From Pseudomonas fluorescens (GTDB lineage Bacteria; Pseudomonadota; Gammaproteobacteria; Pseudomonadales; Pseudomonadaceae), in assembly GCF_000802965.1 (NCBI RefSeq), contig NZ_JSAK01000017.1, positions 154,382-218,381 on the forward strand: a stretch of DNA of 64,000 nucleotides, written 5' to 3'. The notes below the pieces were generated by a model, which saw only the letters and a list, made by a program, of their open reading frames with translations, had not been told where the DNA came from and made no database searches. The translations under genes were made by a program, and so were the position numbers. Positions 34,734 to 43,353 of this stretch are shown one piece after another (position 1 is the first letter of the stretch; the number at the start of each line of letters is the position of its first letter).

Positions 34734-35783
34734 TCAAACCTCCAGGGCGCGGGCGGTACGGCCGAATGAGGACAAGCCCATTGCCCCGTCCGGCAAGCTC
34801 AGCTCACCGCGGGCCAGGCGCTGTTTGAGGTAGCGAAAGGTTTGCAGGGTTTGCGCGTACAAATGCTCGCCACACACAACCGGACCGTAGCGGCTGGGTG
34901 TTGCCGGATCGACCAGTTGCTTAATGGGCTCGATGACCGTGTCGTAATCACAGGCGCAAAACATCGGGAACGAGTAACGCTCCTGGGCGACTTTGCGAAC
35001 CCGGTGCGCCGTGGCGACGTAGGCGCCGTTGCTCAGTACTTCCATCATGTCGCCGATGTTGATGACAAACGCGCCCTCCACCAGGGGCACATCGATCCAC
35101 TGCCCTGCTCCGTTCAGCACTTCGAGTCCCGGCGCGGTCGGCAGCAAAATGGTGAAGCACTCATAGTCGGTGTGCGCACCGATACCGGGACGATCCACCG
35201 GCGCATCCGGCGCGTACGGATAGTGGATCAGCCGCAGTTGACTGGGGGGATTGTTGACGCGTTGAGTGAAGGCATTTTCCGCGAGCCCCAGTGCCAGTGC
35301 GAAGCCTCGAAAAAGCGTGAGGTTGAGGCTGAACACGGCGTCGTAATAGGCCTTGATGTCTTCCTTGAACCCCGGCAACGCCGACCAGCGATTGGCACCC
35401 AGCATCGGACGCGTCCCGTGCGGCAGACGGTAATCGAAGCCGACATCGAAGGCCTCCTTGTGATCAATGCTGCCCTCGACGAATTGCTCTTCGCCCTCCG
35501 GTACATAACCGCTGTGATTGCTTGAAAGGCCGATGTAGTCGTTCATCTTCTGCTCAAGCGGCTGAGCGAAATACTCCACGGTCCGCTGCTTGAGGCGGTG
35601 GATGATCTGCGGGTCGATACCATGCCCGGTTACGTACAGAAAACCTGCTTGCGAGGCCGCTCGGCCCAAGGCAGCGGCGGTTTCGATACGATTGGCTGCG
35701 CAGTCGGAAAAGAGTCCCTGAATGTCCACAAGCGGCAAGCTTGTGAACGCTGAATGAGGGGTAATTCGAGGCGTGGGCGCCAT
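34734..35783 (-). CDS. IPNS-type 2-oxoglutarate/Fe(II) oxygenase
   Basis: 349 residues of the isopenicillin-N-synthase-like family. The iron triad is H204 and D206 in GIGAHTDYECFTILL plus H260 in TAHRVRKV; R269-x-S271 in ERYSFPMF binds the 2-oxoglutarate carboxylate. The N-terminal DIOX_N domain starts LPLVDIQGLF and contains GFLYVTGHGID. The closest known activities are hydroxylation, desaturation or ethylene formation, but the ethylene-forming enzyme has a different N-terminus. It heads a three-gene operon; AGGAGG precedes the ATG. Confidence 0.92.
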   Translation of the reverse strand: MAPTPRITPHSAFTSLPLVDIQGLFSDCAANRIETAAALGRAASQAGFLYVTGHGIDPQIIHRLKQRTVEYFAQPLEQKMNDYIGLSSNHSGYVPEGEEQFVEGSIDHKEAFDVGFDYRLPHGTRPMLGANRWSALPGFKEDIKAYYDAVFSLNLTLFRGFALALGLAENAFTQRVNNPPSQLRLIHYPYAPDAPVDRPGIGAHTDYECFTILLPTAPGLEVLNGAGQWIDVPLVEGAFVINIGDMMEVLSNGAYVATAHRVRKVAQERYSFPMFCACDYDTVIEPIKQLVDPATPSRYGPVVCGEHLYAQTLQTFRYLKQRLARGELSLPDGAMGLSSFGRTARALEV

Positions 35784-36104
35784 AAGTAACCTCCTGATGA
35801 TTAGTCAAAATGTCACCTGGTCGTCCAGATATCGCAAAGCCGCGAGGCCTCCGGGTCGTCCCGGATCTGTCGCACCAGAAAAGGTGCTTGAGGGGTGGAG
35901 CAATGTGCGTGCCACGTTTGATCGTGAGGATAGGTGCAGCGCTATCTTCTTGATTTGAAAAGGTCAGCAGTTAATACGAGCGATTCAGCAGCTCAATCCT
36001 GAAGCCAATCAAAGCACCAGAATGGAGCCTGCTTGCCTGGCACCGATCAATTAAGCCTCACACTGAACCCGTGGCGAGGGAGCTTGCTCCCTCGCCACAG
36101 GCGA
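35784..36104. other. Promoter-side spacer of the oxygenase operon
   Basis: No gene. It holds CTGGTCGTCCAG (35817-35828), a short inverted repeat near the oxygenase start, and a REP hairpin at 36071-36098 near the transferase stop. Confidence 0.5.
36071..36098. repeat. Collapsed REP hairpin
   Basis: A perfect 12-bp stem (GTGGCGAGGGAG / CTCCCTCGCCAC) with loop CTTG, formed from the two arms of the first REP family with nothing between them. It may end the glycosyltransferase transcript. Confidence 0.9.
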
Positions 36105-37628
36105 TCAATTCGCGGCGGACGGCATCCAGTCGAATCGATAGACCGCATTTGGCGCCCCTGCATGACATTGGCCGTTATCAGCATCAACGCCAACGATCGA
36201 CCAATGCGCCCGGGAGTTTTCGCCCAGTGCTTGAGCGGCCTCGGGCTTGAAACACTGCTCCAGAATTTCGGTCGGCACCAATGCATAGGCTTGCGAGTGT
36301 TCGCGCAGCCATCGTGCAGCATTCTCGACCGTGGAATGCTCCATGCCGAAATGCACGATCGGCTGCCGGGCGAACAACCAGTGGCCCTCTTCCCAATTGA
36401 CCAAGACCAGGTCCGCGCCGTGGCTCATGATCGCTGCTTGCGCCATGAGCGCCTGATCCGGATTGGCGCCGTCCTTGACCGGTTCGATAAACCCTCGGGC
36501 GAACCACAGCGCAAACCAGGTCGCGACCAGTGCCGGAAATATCCGTCGAAACCGCGGCCGCTGCTTGAACCAGCGTCGCAGCAGCCAGGGCATCAACGGC
36601 GCCGCCACCAACACCAGCCCCGGTAACGCCGGATAGATGTACAACTTGCGCTTGCCGGCACTGATACAGAAAAACACCACCACCAGCACCACCCAACCGA
36701 GCAACACCAGCACCCGGCCGTCACGCTTCTGCAACTGCCGACGCCACGCGGGCACCAGCCAAGGCAGGAACAGCACCAACGGCAGCCAATACTGAGGAAT
36801 GACGTTGGTGAAGAAGTACCAGAACGGTTCGCGGTGATGCCATGAGTTGGCGTAGCGCCCTGCGGTCTGCCTCAAGAGGATTTCCCGCGCGTAGGCCACT
36901 TCGTCAGCAGCGCCATTGAGCAGGATGGACACCGCCAAAGGCAGCAGCCAGATCGCAGTCGCCGCCAGCATCAGCAGCAACCCAAGGAGCCACTTTCGCG
37001 TCTCGCCCGGCATCGCCACCACGCCCGGCCAGTCCTTGCGCACCGCGTAGGCATAAGGGATCAGCATCAGCGCCGGCAGAAAACCCACGCCCTTGGTGAT
37101 CACGCCAATACCCATGGCCGCGCAGCCCACGTAAAACCAGCGCCACGCGGGGCCGAGCAACAGGTGTCGCGCCAACCCGTACAAGCCCAGCGTGGTGAAC
37201 AAAATCAAAAAGCTGTCGATCTGGCCGGTGCGCAGAATGCTGTAGGTCTGATAAGTCGCCAGGTACAACAGCACGGCCGTGCGCCCGATGCGCGGGTTCC
37301 ATAACCGGCGCCCCAGGTCGTAGATCAGCGCCGTGACCGTCACTGCAGAAAACAGCCCCGGAATATACAGCGCGATGTTGGGCTTGCCGGTGAGCCAGAC
37401 GAAGAACGCCACCGTCCACATGAAAATCGGCGGTTTATCCCCGTAGATCTCACCGGCACGGTGCGGAATCAGCCATGCGCCGTTGTGTAGCATCTCCAGC
37501 GCCACACCGAGGAAGCGCTCCTCGTCGACATTCTGCGCCTGACGCCAGCCCAAACCGGCGCCAATCAACAGTAGGGCAAACAGCATCAGGCCGAGGCATT
37601 CGACCCTGGGCGACAACGATCGGCGCAT
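36105..37628 (-). CDS. ArnT/PMT-like polyprenyl-phosphate glycosyltransferase (GT39)
   Basis: 507 residues with about 11 membrane segments. The catalytic region near the N-terminus is NVDEERFLGVALEMLHNGAW followed by DKPPIFMW, the D-E/D-K-P-P pattern of PMT/ArnT-type enzymes that move a sugar from a lipid carrier to lipid A or core on the periplasmic side. It is last in a four-gene minus-strand operon that supplies a sugar nucleotide and a lipid-linked sugar. Possible sugars are galacturonic acid or similar; aminoarabinose is unlikely because arnA/arnB are absent here. Confidence 0.93.
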   Translation of the reverse strand: MRRSLSPRVECLGLMLFALLLIGAGLGWRQAQNVDEERFLGVALEMLHNGAWLIPHRAGEIYGDKPPIFMWTVAFFVWLTGKPNIALYIPGLFSAVTVTALIYDLGRRLWNPRIGRTAVLLYLATYQTYSILRTGQIDSFLILFTTLGLYGLARHLLLGPAWRWFYVGCAAMGIGVITKGVGFLPALMLIPYAYAVRKDWPGVVAMPGETRKWLLGLLLMLAATAIWLLPLAVSILLNGAADEVAYAREILLRQTAGRYANSWHHREPFWYFFTNVIPQYWLPLVLFLPWLVPAWRRQLQKRDGRVLVLLGWVVLVVVFFCISAGKRKLYIYPALPGLVLVAAPLMPWLLRRWFKQRPRFRRIFPALVATWFALWFARGFIEPVKDGANPDQALMAQAAIMSHGADLVLVNWEEGHWLFARQPIVHFGMEHSTVENAARWLREHSQAYALVPTEILEQCFKPEAAQALGENSRAHWSIVGVDADNGQCHAGAPNAVYRFDWMPSAAN

Positions 37629-37631
37629 CGG

Positions 37632-37910
37632 TTATTCCTTCAGGCTTTTGCTTTTGGCAATCAACTGCAAATTGCGCAAATAAACGATGGAGCCAAAGGC
37701 CTGGCCGACGATGAAGACCGGATCCTGGCGATAGATCGCGTAGGCGAACAGCAACGTGCTGCCAACGATGCTCAAGTACCAGAAGCTCACCGGAATCACG
37801 CTGCGTTTCTTGTATTCGCTGTACAGCCACTGCAATACAAAGCGCCCGGTGAAGGCGATCTGGCCGGCGAAACCGATCACCAGCCACAGCGTTTCACGGG
37901 TCAGCGTCAT
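37632..37910 (-). CDS. LAB_N-domain membrane protein
   Basis: 92 residues, the domain related to the N-terminus of lipid-A-disaccharide synthase. It has three predicted membrane segments and the SVIPVSFWYLSIVGS motif. It occurs beside DPM1-like and ArnT-like transferases and may act in lipid-linked sugar transport or orientation. The start ATG 37910 overlaps the end of the upstream glycosyltransferase by 4 bases. Confidence 0.9.
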   Translation of the reverse strand: MTLTRETLWLVIGFAGQIAFTGRFVLQWLYSEYKKRSVIPVSFWYLSIVGSTLLFAYAIYRQDPVFIVGQAFGSIVYLRNLQLIAKSKSLKE

Positions 37911-38647
37911 CCTTCGAGCTCCTGGGCGTGGGTGTTCAGGCGCGTGCGCTTGATCAGCCACCAGACGCCGATCAGGTCCAGGATGCCCACGAGCGCCCGG
38001 TCGAGGTTGCCGTACTTGGACACCCCGGCCGTGCGCGGACGGTGGTTGACCGGGTGGACGATCATTCGGCCGTTGTGGCGCTGGATCAACGCTGGGATAA
38101 AGCGATGCATATGGTCGAAGTACGGCAGGCGCAAAAACGCCGCGCGTTCGATCAGCTTCAACCCGCAGCCGGTGTCCGGGGTGGCGTCCTTGAGCAGGCG
38201 CCGGCGCAAGCCGTTGGCAAAACGCGAGGCCCAGCGCTTGCTCGCGGTATCGCGGCGATTGACCCGGTGGCCTGCGACCAGTTGCACGTCGCCCCTGCCC
38301 CGTTCACTGCGCACCAGCGCCAGCATGCCGGGGATATCCGCCGGGTCGTTCTGCCCGTCGCCATCGAGCGTGACCAGCCATTGCCCGCGTGCCTCGCGCG
38401 CCGCGTGATAGAGCGACGTGCTTTGGCCCAGCGAACGTTCATGGTGCAGGATGCGCAACGCGCTCAAGCCGTTGAGCCGGATCTGCCGCAGTTCGTGCAG
38501 GGTGGCGTCGGTACTGCCGTCATCGACGACGATGATTTCGTACGCTTCGTTGGCCAATGCCTGGCGAACTTCCTCAAGCAGCGGCTGGAGATTGTTCGCT
38601 TCGTTCTTCGCTGGAATCACTACGGATACAAACAGGTCTTGGCTCAT
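37907..38647 (-). CDS. DPM1-like glycosyltransferase (GT2)
   Basis: 246 residues with a GT-A fold: VVIPAKNEANNLQPLLEEV, VVDDGSTDATL, then LDGDGQNDPADIPGML carrying the DxD-type metal site. It should move a sugar from its nucleotide to undecaprenyl phosphate on the cytoplasmic side. No C-terminal membrane pair is evident, in contrast to ArnC. ATG 38647 follows GGGG at 5 bases. It is 47 bases after the epimerase stop and overlaps the LAB_N gene by 4 bases. Confidence 0.92.
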   Translation of the reverse strand: MSQDLFVSVVIPAKNEANNLQPLLEEVRQALANEAYEIIVVDDGSTDATLHELRQIRLNGLSALRILHHERSLGQSTSLYHAAREARGQWLVTLDGDGQNDPADIPGMLALVRSERGRGDVQLVAGHRVNRRDTASKRWASRFANGLRRRLLKDATPDTGCGLKLIERAAFLRLPYFDHMHRFIPALIQRHNGRMIVHPVNHRPRTAGVSKYGNLDRALVGILDLIGVWWLIKRTRLNTHAQELEG

Positions 38648-38694
38648 GGAGTCCCCCTCGCCTTTTGTTGTTGCGGTCATCAGAGGCGAACGTT

Positions 38695-39672
38695 TCATAC
38701 TTGATAAAACTGCCGATGCCACTGCACAAACGCCTTCACGCCGGCAGCCACTGAAACCTGCGGACGGAAATCGATCCACTCGGCCAGCGCCGATACATCA
38801 GCCCAGGTCTTGACCACATCACCCGCCTGCAGCGGCATCAAATTGCGCTGTGCCTGCATGTCCAGGGCGGACTCCAGGCAGTCGAGGAAATCCAGCAACG
38901 CCACCGGCATGCCGCGTCCGATGTTGAATAGCCTGTTCACGCCGCTGGCAGAACCTTGCGCCACCGGCGGCTTGCTGCGCAGCCGGGCGATGCTTTCGAC
39001 GATGTCGTCGATGTAGGTGAAATCCCGCGCCATCTGCCCCTGGTTGTAGAGGTCGATCGGCAGGCCTTTGATGATCGCGTCAGTGAACTTGAACAGCGCC
39101 ATGTCGGGACGGCCCCATGGACCGTAGACGGTAAAAAAACGCAGACCACTGGCCTTCAACCCGTACAGATGGCAATAGCTGTCCGCGAGCAGCTCATTGG
39201 CGCGTTTAGTGGCGGCGTACAGGGAAACGGGATGGTCGACGGCATCGTCGACACTGAACGGCAGTTTGCTGTTGCTGCCGTAAACCGAACTGCTCGAGGC
39301 GTAGATCAGATGCTCAGGACGATGCTGCCGGCAGGCTTCCAGCACATTGAGAAAACCCACCAGGTTCGATTGCGCATAGGCATCCGGATTGTCCAGCGAA
39401 TAGCGAACCCCGGCCTGGGCTGCCAGGTGCACCACTTCGGTAAAACGGTTCTCGCGGAACAAATCGACCAGGGCCGGTTTGTCGACGATGTCGAGTTTCT
39501 GGAAGCGAAAGCCTGGCAACGACTCCAGCAGCTTGAGCCGCGCCTGCTTGAGGGTCACGTCGTAGTAGTCGTTGAGGTTGTCGATCCCGACGACTTCATG
39601 ACCGTCCTGGCATAAGCGCCGGGCCGTGTGAAATCCGATAAAACCGGCCGCGCCGGTGACGAGGACCGTCAC
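38695..39672 (-). CDS. UDP-glucuronate 4-epimerase-like NAD-dependent epimerase
   Basis: 325 residues of the extended SDR class. The nucleotide motif TGAAGFIGFH is at the start; the catalytic site SSSSVYGS and YAATK follow; IDNLNDYYDV and FFTVYGPWGRPDMA are the UDP-glucuronate 4-epimerase pattern (R of YGPWGRPD contacts the carboxylate). It would make UDP-galacturonate. The start is most likely GTG 39672 (MTVLVTGAAGF); ATG 39714 is 14 codons upstream and gives a non-family extension. It begins the operon with the GT2, LAB_N and GT39 genes. Confidence 0.9.
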   Translation of the reverse strand: MTVLVTGAAGFIGFHTARRLCQDGHEVVGIDNLNDYYDVTLKQARLKLLESLPGFRFQKLDIVDKPALVDLFRENRFTEVVHLAAQAGVRYSLDNPDAYAQSNLVGFLNVLEACRQHRPEHLIYASSSSVYGSNSKLPFSVDDAVDHPVSLYAATKRANELLADSYCHLYGLKASGLRFFTVYGPWGRPDMALFKFTDAIIKGLPIDLYNQGQMARDFTYIDDIVESIARLRSKPPVAQGSASGVNRLFNIGRGMPVALLDFLDCLESALDMQAQRNLMPLQAGDVVKTWADVSALAEWIDFRPQVSVAAGVKAFVQWHRQFYQV

Positions 39673-39844
39673 GCTGACGCACCGATGAATGCGCTGTTGC
39701 TGCTCGATAACCACGCCTGCTTCATGTTTCTGTTCCCGCTCATGACGTTTCTAATGCGTTGTTCAGTCATGAAGCTTGTAAAACAGAAATATTGCAGTTT
39801 CGGTGCTCTGGATTAACTGCGAAGGGTTTTCCCTTTAAAAGCGA

Positions 39845-40465
39845 CTACTTCGCATCGCCACCCTGCGGCTTGTAAAACTTGAACAAACCGATGTTGGCCG
39901 TATTGGTGTACTCCTTGGCCCAAACCGGTTTCACCGTGCGGTCATGGAAATACAGCGCGCCTTTTGTGCGATCCGGCAGTTGTTTGTTCAACGCCTTGCG
40001 CGCGATTTCCTTGGCCATCGAGTAAGGCACCTCTTCCTGGACCGAATCGGCTTTGCCATCGCACCACCAGGAGAACTGGCAGCTCTTGGTTTCGGAGCCT
40101 TGCTTGACCACCCCACACACCGTATCCGGAAAGCCCTTGTGGCCGAGTCGGTTCATGACCACGTTGGCCACGGCTTCCATATCGGCGGAGTTCTTGCCCT
40201 TGGCTTCCCAGTAAATGGAACGGGCAAGGCAGGTGATGGCGTCGTCCAGCGGCGCGGCGCCGGCGCGGTCCACGGACTGGACTTCGGATTGGGTGATGGC
40301 CTGGGATTTGGAAGCCGGTGCCTGGCTAATGTTCTCGGCGGCTTTATGCTCAAGCACTTGGGCCTTGTCTTCGGCGACTTTTTGTTTTTGATCTTGATCC
40401 GCTGCGAATGTCGGACCGACAACTAGAGTTACTGCGAGGCAAGTGGCTAACCAGTCGAGGCGCAT
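39845..40465 (-). CDS. SleB/CwlJ-type cell wall hydrolase
   Basis: 206 residues with a signal peptide (MRLDWLATCLAVTLVVGPTFA). A charged linker of about 50 residues is followed by the hydrolase_2 domain: CLARSIYWEAKGKNSADMEAV, then FPDTVCGVVKQ, and CQFSWWCDGK. The conserved glutamate in YWEAKG is the presumed catalytic residue. In Gram-negative bacteria these enzymes trim peptidoglycan in the periplasm. It stands alone, divergent from the CAP-domain gene. Confidence 0.92.
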   Translation of the reverse strand: MRLDWLATCLAVTLVVGPTFAADQDQKQKVAEDKAQVLEHKAAENISQAPASKSQAITQSEVQSVDRAGAAPLDDAITCLARSIYWEAKGKNSADMEAVANVVMNRLGHKGFPDTVCGVVKQGSETKSCQFSWWCDGKADSVQEEVPYSMAKEIARKALNKQLPDRTKGALYFHDRTVKPVWAKEYTNTANIGLFKFYKPQGGDAK

Positions 40466-40605
40466 GGTGGGAATAACTCAATGGGCAGTTCGCATCAGTG
40501 TAGTAGTGAAATGATTGCACATGGCCCACAACCTTCCTGAAAATACGCTGCCTTAGATGGGGCATCTTCGCGCATCATGTGCGCAACCAGCTCAAGGGGA
40601 CTTCA

Positions 40606-41457
40606 ATGCGCTTCACTTCATCCGCTGTGCGTTTTGCCGGGTTGTCACTGGGACTGCTGTTCGCCGCCAACGCCGTGGCAAGCGACGAGTCGCAGCTGAT
40701 CGAATCGATCAACGTCTACCGCAGCCAGTTGCAGCGCTGTGGCGGTCAGGTTTCTTCGGAGCTGCCGCCGCTGGCCGCCGATCCGCGACTGGTGTTGCCA
40801 GCCCCCAGCATCGGGAATCTGCAACAAGCCATGGCAGCGGCGGGTTATCCGATGAAGAATGTCCAAGCAATCAGCCTGTCCGGTCCTCGTGATGCGCCTT
40901 CGGCGATGAAAGCCATTCAGGAAAGTTTTTGCCAGATCGTGCTCGACCCGCAGTTTGTCGATGTCGGCGTGAGCCGCCAGGACCTCAATTGGCGCATCGT
41001 GCTGGCGCGGCCGCTGTTGAGCGGGCGCCTCGGCGACTGGCAAGCGGAAGGCCAGAAACTGCTGGCCGAGCTCAATGTCGCGCGTTCGCAGCCACGCCAA
41101 TGCGGCACGCAATCCTTCAGCGCCACCACACCGCTGAACTGGAATGCCACCCTGGGCACCGCCGCCGAGGCCCAGTCACGGAGCATGGCCAACAACAATT
41201 ACTTCGACCACAAAGACCGCGATGGCCGCACACCGGGTGACCGTGCGGAACTGGCGGGTTACAACTTCCAGCAGATCGGCGAGAACATCTCCGCCGGGCA
41301 AGACACCGCGCATAAGGTGGTCGAAGGCTGGCTGGCCAGTCCCGGCCATTGCGCCAACCTGATGAACCCACAGTTCCGTGATGTCGGCGCGGCTTATGCG
41401 ACGGATCCGAAGAGTGACGCGGGGATTTACTGGACGGTGATGTTTGGGGCGCAGTAA
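40606..41457 (+). CDS. Secreted CAP-domain (SCP/PR-1-like) protein
   Basis: 283 residues with a signal peptide ending ANAVA. The CAP domain is in the C-terminal half: WNATLGTAAEAQSRSMANNN, YFDHKDRDGRTPGDRAELA, the GENISAGQ motif and WLASPGHCANLMNPQFRDVG (the catalytic-like His/Glu pair is kept). An N-terminal part of about 120 residues has a separate, undefined domain. It is probably periplasmic. ATG 40606 follows AAGGGGA. A REP hairpin follows the stop. Confidence 0.92.
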   Translation: MRFTSSAVRFAGLSLGLLFAANAVASDESQLIESINVYRSQLQRCGGQVSSELPPLAADPRLVLPAPSIGNLQQAMAAAGYPMKNVQAISLSGPRDAPSAMKAIQESFCQIVLDPQFVDVGVSRQDLNWRIVLARPLLSGRLGDWQAEGQKLLAELNVARSQPRQCGTQSFSATTPLNWNATLGTAAEAQSRSMANNNYFDHKDRDGRTPGDRAELAGYNFQQIGENISAGQDTAHKVVEGWLASPGHCANLMNPQFRDVGAAYATDPKSDAGIYWTVMFGAQ

Positions 41458-41484
41458 GCACTGAACTGGCATAAAACAAACAAT

Positions 41485-41512
41485 GTGGTGAGGGAGCTTG
41501 CTCCCTCACCAC
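41485..41512. repeat. Collapsed REP hairpin
   Basis: Perfect 12-bp stem GTGGTGAGGGAG / CTCCCTCACCAC with loop CTTG; it differs from the hairpin at 36071 by one compensating C-G to T-A pair, showing selection for pairing or gene conversion. Confidence 0.88.
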
Positions 41513-41602
41513 AGGTTATTTCGGTGTTTTTGCGATGTGCGTCAATAACTTCTCAGCCCGGCCGCATGCATCAACATCCGCGCCTTCACAAGGAACCTTC
41601 GC

Positions 41603-42961
41603 TTGAGCCTCACGCCCGCCCCTAACATCGAAACAGAACCAGCAAAACCCGAGGCCATCAGCCTGCGAGAAGCGTTTCGCTTCTGGCTCAAACTCGGCTT
41701 CATCAGTTTCGGCGGGCCGGCGGGGCAGATTTCGATCATGCATCAGGAACTGGTCGAACGCCGACGCTGGATTTCCGAGCGACGCTTTCTGCATGCGCTC
41801 AACTATTGCATGTTGCTGCCCGGCCCCGAGGCCCAGCAGCTGGCGACCTACATCGGCTGGCTGATGCACCGGACCTGGGGCGGCGTGATCGCCGGGACGC
41901 TGTTCGTGTTGCCGTCGCTGTTCATCCTGATTGCTTTGTCCTGGGTGTACATCGCCTTTGGGGAGGTGCCAGTGGTGGCCGGCGTGTTTTACGGGATCAA
42001 GCCTGCGGTGACCGCGATTGTGCTGCACGCGGCGCATCGGATCGGCTCCCGGGCCTTGAAAAATAGCTGGATGTGGGGCATCGCCGCGGCGTCATTCGTG
42101 GCCATCTTCGCGCTTAACGTGCCGTTTCCCTTGATCGTATTGGGCGCGGCAATCATCGGTTACTTTGGCGGACGACTGGCACCCGAAAAGTTCAGGACAG
42201 GTGGCCACAGCGGCGCAAAAAAATCCTTCGGCCCGGCGTTGATCGATGACGACACACCGACGCCCGAGCACGCCCGTTTCAATAGCGCGAAACTGCTGCG
42301 TCTGGCGCTCCTGGGCGCAGTGTTGTGGACCCTGCCGATGGCCGCCCTCACCGCCCTTTTCGGCTGGGAAGGCACGCTGACACAGATGGGCTGGTTCTTT
42401 ACCAAAGCAGCATTGCTGACCTTCGGCGGAGCCTACGCGGTGCTGCCGTATGTGTATCAGGGCGCAGTGAGTCATTACGGCTGGCTCACGCCGACACAGA
42501 TGATCGATGGCCTGGCGCTCGGCGAAACCACGCCCGGGCCGCTGATCATGGTCGTGGCGTTCGTCGGTTTTATCGGCGGCTACGTTCATCAGGTGTTCGG
42601 CCCCGATCAGGCGTTCGTGGCCGGCGCTGTCGCGGCCATGCTGGTGACCTGGTTCACCTTTCTGCCTTCGTTCCTGTTCATCCTCGCCGGTGGACCGCTG
42701 GTGGAGTCGACGCACAACGAACTGAAATTCACCGCGCCGCTGACGGCCATTACGGCGGCGGTGGTCGGCGTGATTGTTAATCTGGCGTGCTTCTTTGGCT
42801 ACCACGTGCTGTGGCCCAAAGGCTTCGCCGGTCAGCTGGACTGGCCTTCGCTGATGATCGCTGTGGCAGCGGCAATTGCGCTGTTGCGCTTCAAGCGCGG
42901 CGTCATTGAAGTGCTGATCAGTTGTGGGGTGATCGGGCTGGGCGTGCACCTGTTGCGCTGA
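41603..42961 (+). CDS. chrA: Chromate transporter
   Basis: 452 residues with about 12 membrane segments and two homologous halves. The ChrA signatures are [24 protein letters not shown] in the first half and [18 protein letters not shown] in the second; [21 protein letters not shown] matches the family. It expels chromate in exchange for protons or another ion. The start codon is TTG 41603, backed by AAGGA 9 bases upstream. No ChrB regulator or reductase is adjacent. Confidence 0.95.
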   Translation: MSLTPAPNIETEPAKPEAISLREAFRFWLKLGFISFGGPAGQISIMHQELVERRRWISERRFLHALNYCMLLPGPEAQQLATYIGWLMHRTWGGVIAGTLFVLPSLFILIALSWVYIAFGEVPVVAGVFYGIKPAVTAIVLHAAHRIGSRALKNSWMWGIAAASFVAIFALNVPFPLIVLGAAIIGYFGGRLAPEKFRTGGHSGAKKSFGPALIDDDTPTPEHARFNSAKLLRLALLGAVLWTLPMAALTALFGWEGTLTQMGWFFTKAALLTFGGAYAVLPYVYQGAVSHYGWLTPTQMIDGLALGETTPGPLIMVVAFVGFIGGYVHQVFGPDQAFVAGAVAAMLVTWFTFLPSFLFILAGGPLVESTHNELKFTAPLTAITAAVVGVIVNLACFFGYHVLWPKGFAGQLDWPSLMIAVAAAIALLRFKRGVIEVLISCGVIGLGVHLLR

Positions 42962-43353
42962 AACAGACGTTTACAGCTTTCACTTTCACCCCTAGTATCC
43001 AGACACCCGCGGATAGCTTGTCATCCGCCACCGACGTTTTCCGCTACTGGAAACATGATTCATGCGCACTGCCCCGTCAGAGCACCACGTCTCGACCCTG
43101 ACCACCTCCCCGGTGGTCGCGCAAGGCATTGCCTCATGAAACGCATCGTCAACCTGCCCATGGCCTTGCGCCGCTCAAAATTGCGTCACTCCGCACGCCC
43201 GCCGGATAGCACCCTGCTCGCCTGATTGCGTCCACCACGCATAGAGCGCCCTCCTTTTTCGCTATCGCTGCCAGCACGCTCCGGGTCTTTATCCGCCGTC
43301 GTGTCGTGGCCTGAATCCGTGCGTCCGCGGGACGCCAACGTGAGTGACGAACA
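42962..43353. other. Spacer holding two overlapping mini-ORFs
   Basis: No gene of normal size. ATG 43062 opens 25 codons ending TGA 43139; ATG 43136 overlaps that stop (ATGA) and opens 29 codons (starts MKRIVNLPMALRR) ending TGA 43225. Ribosome sites are weak. They may be leader peptides for the synthetase gene, or chance. Confidence 0.35.

Noticed and set aside
34734..35783. Ethylene-forming enzyme
   Set aside because: Same oxygenase superfamily and iron site, but the N-terminal and substrate regions do not match the enzyme as I remember it.
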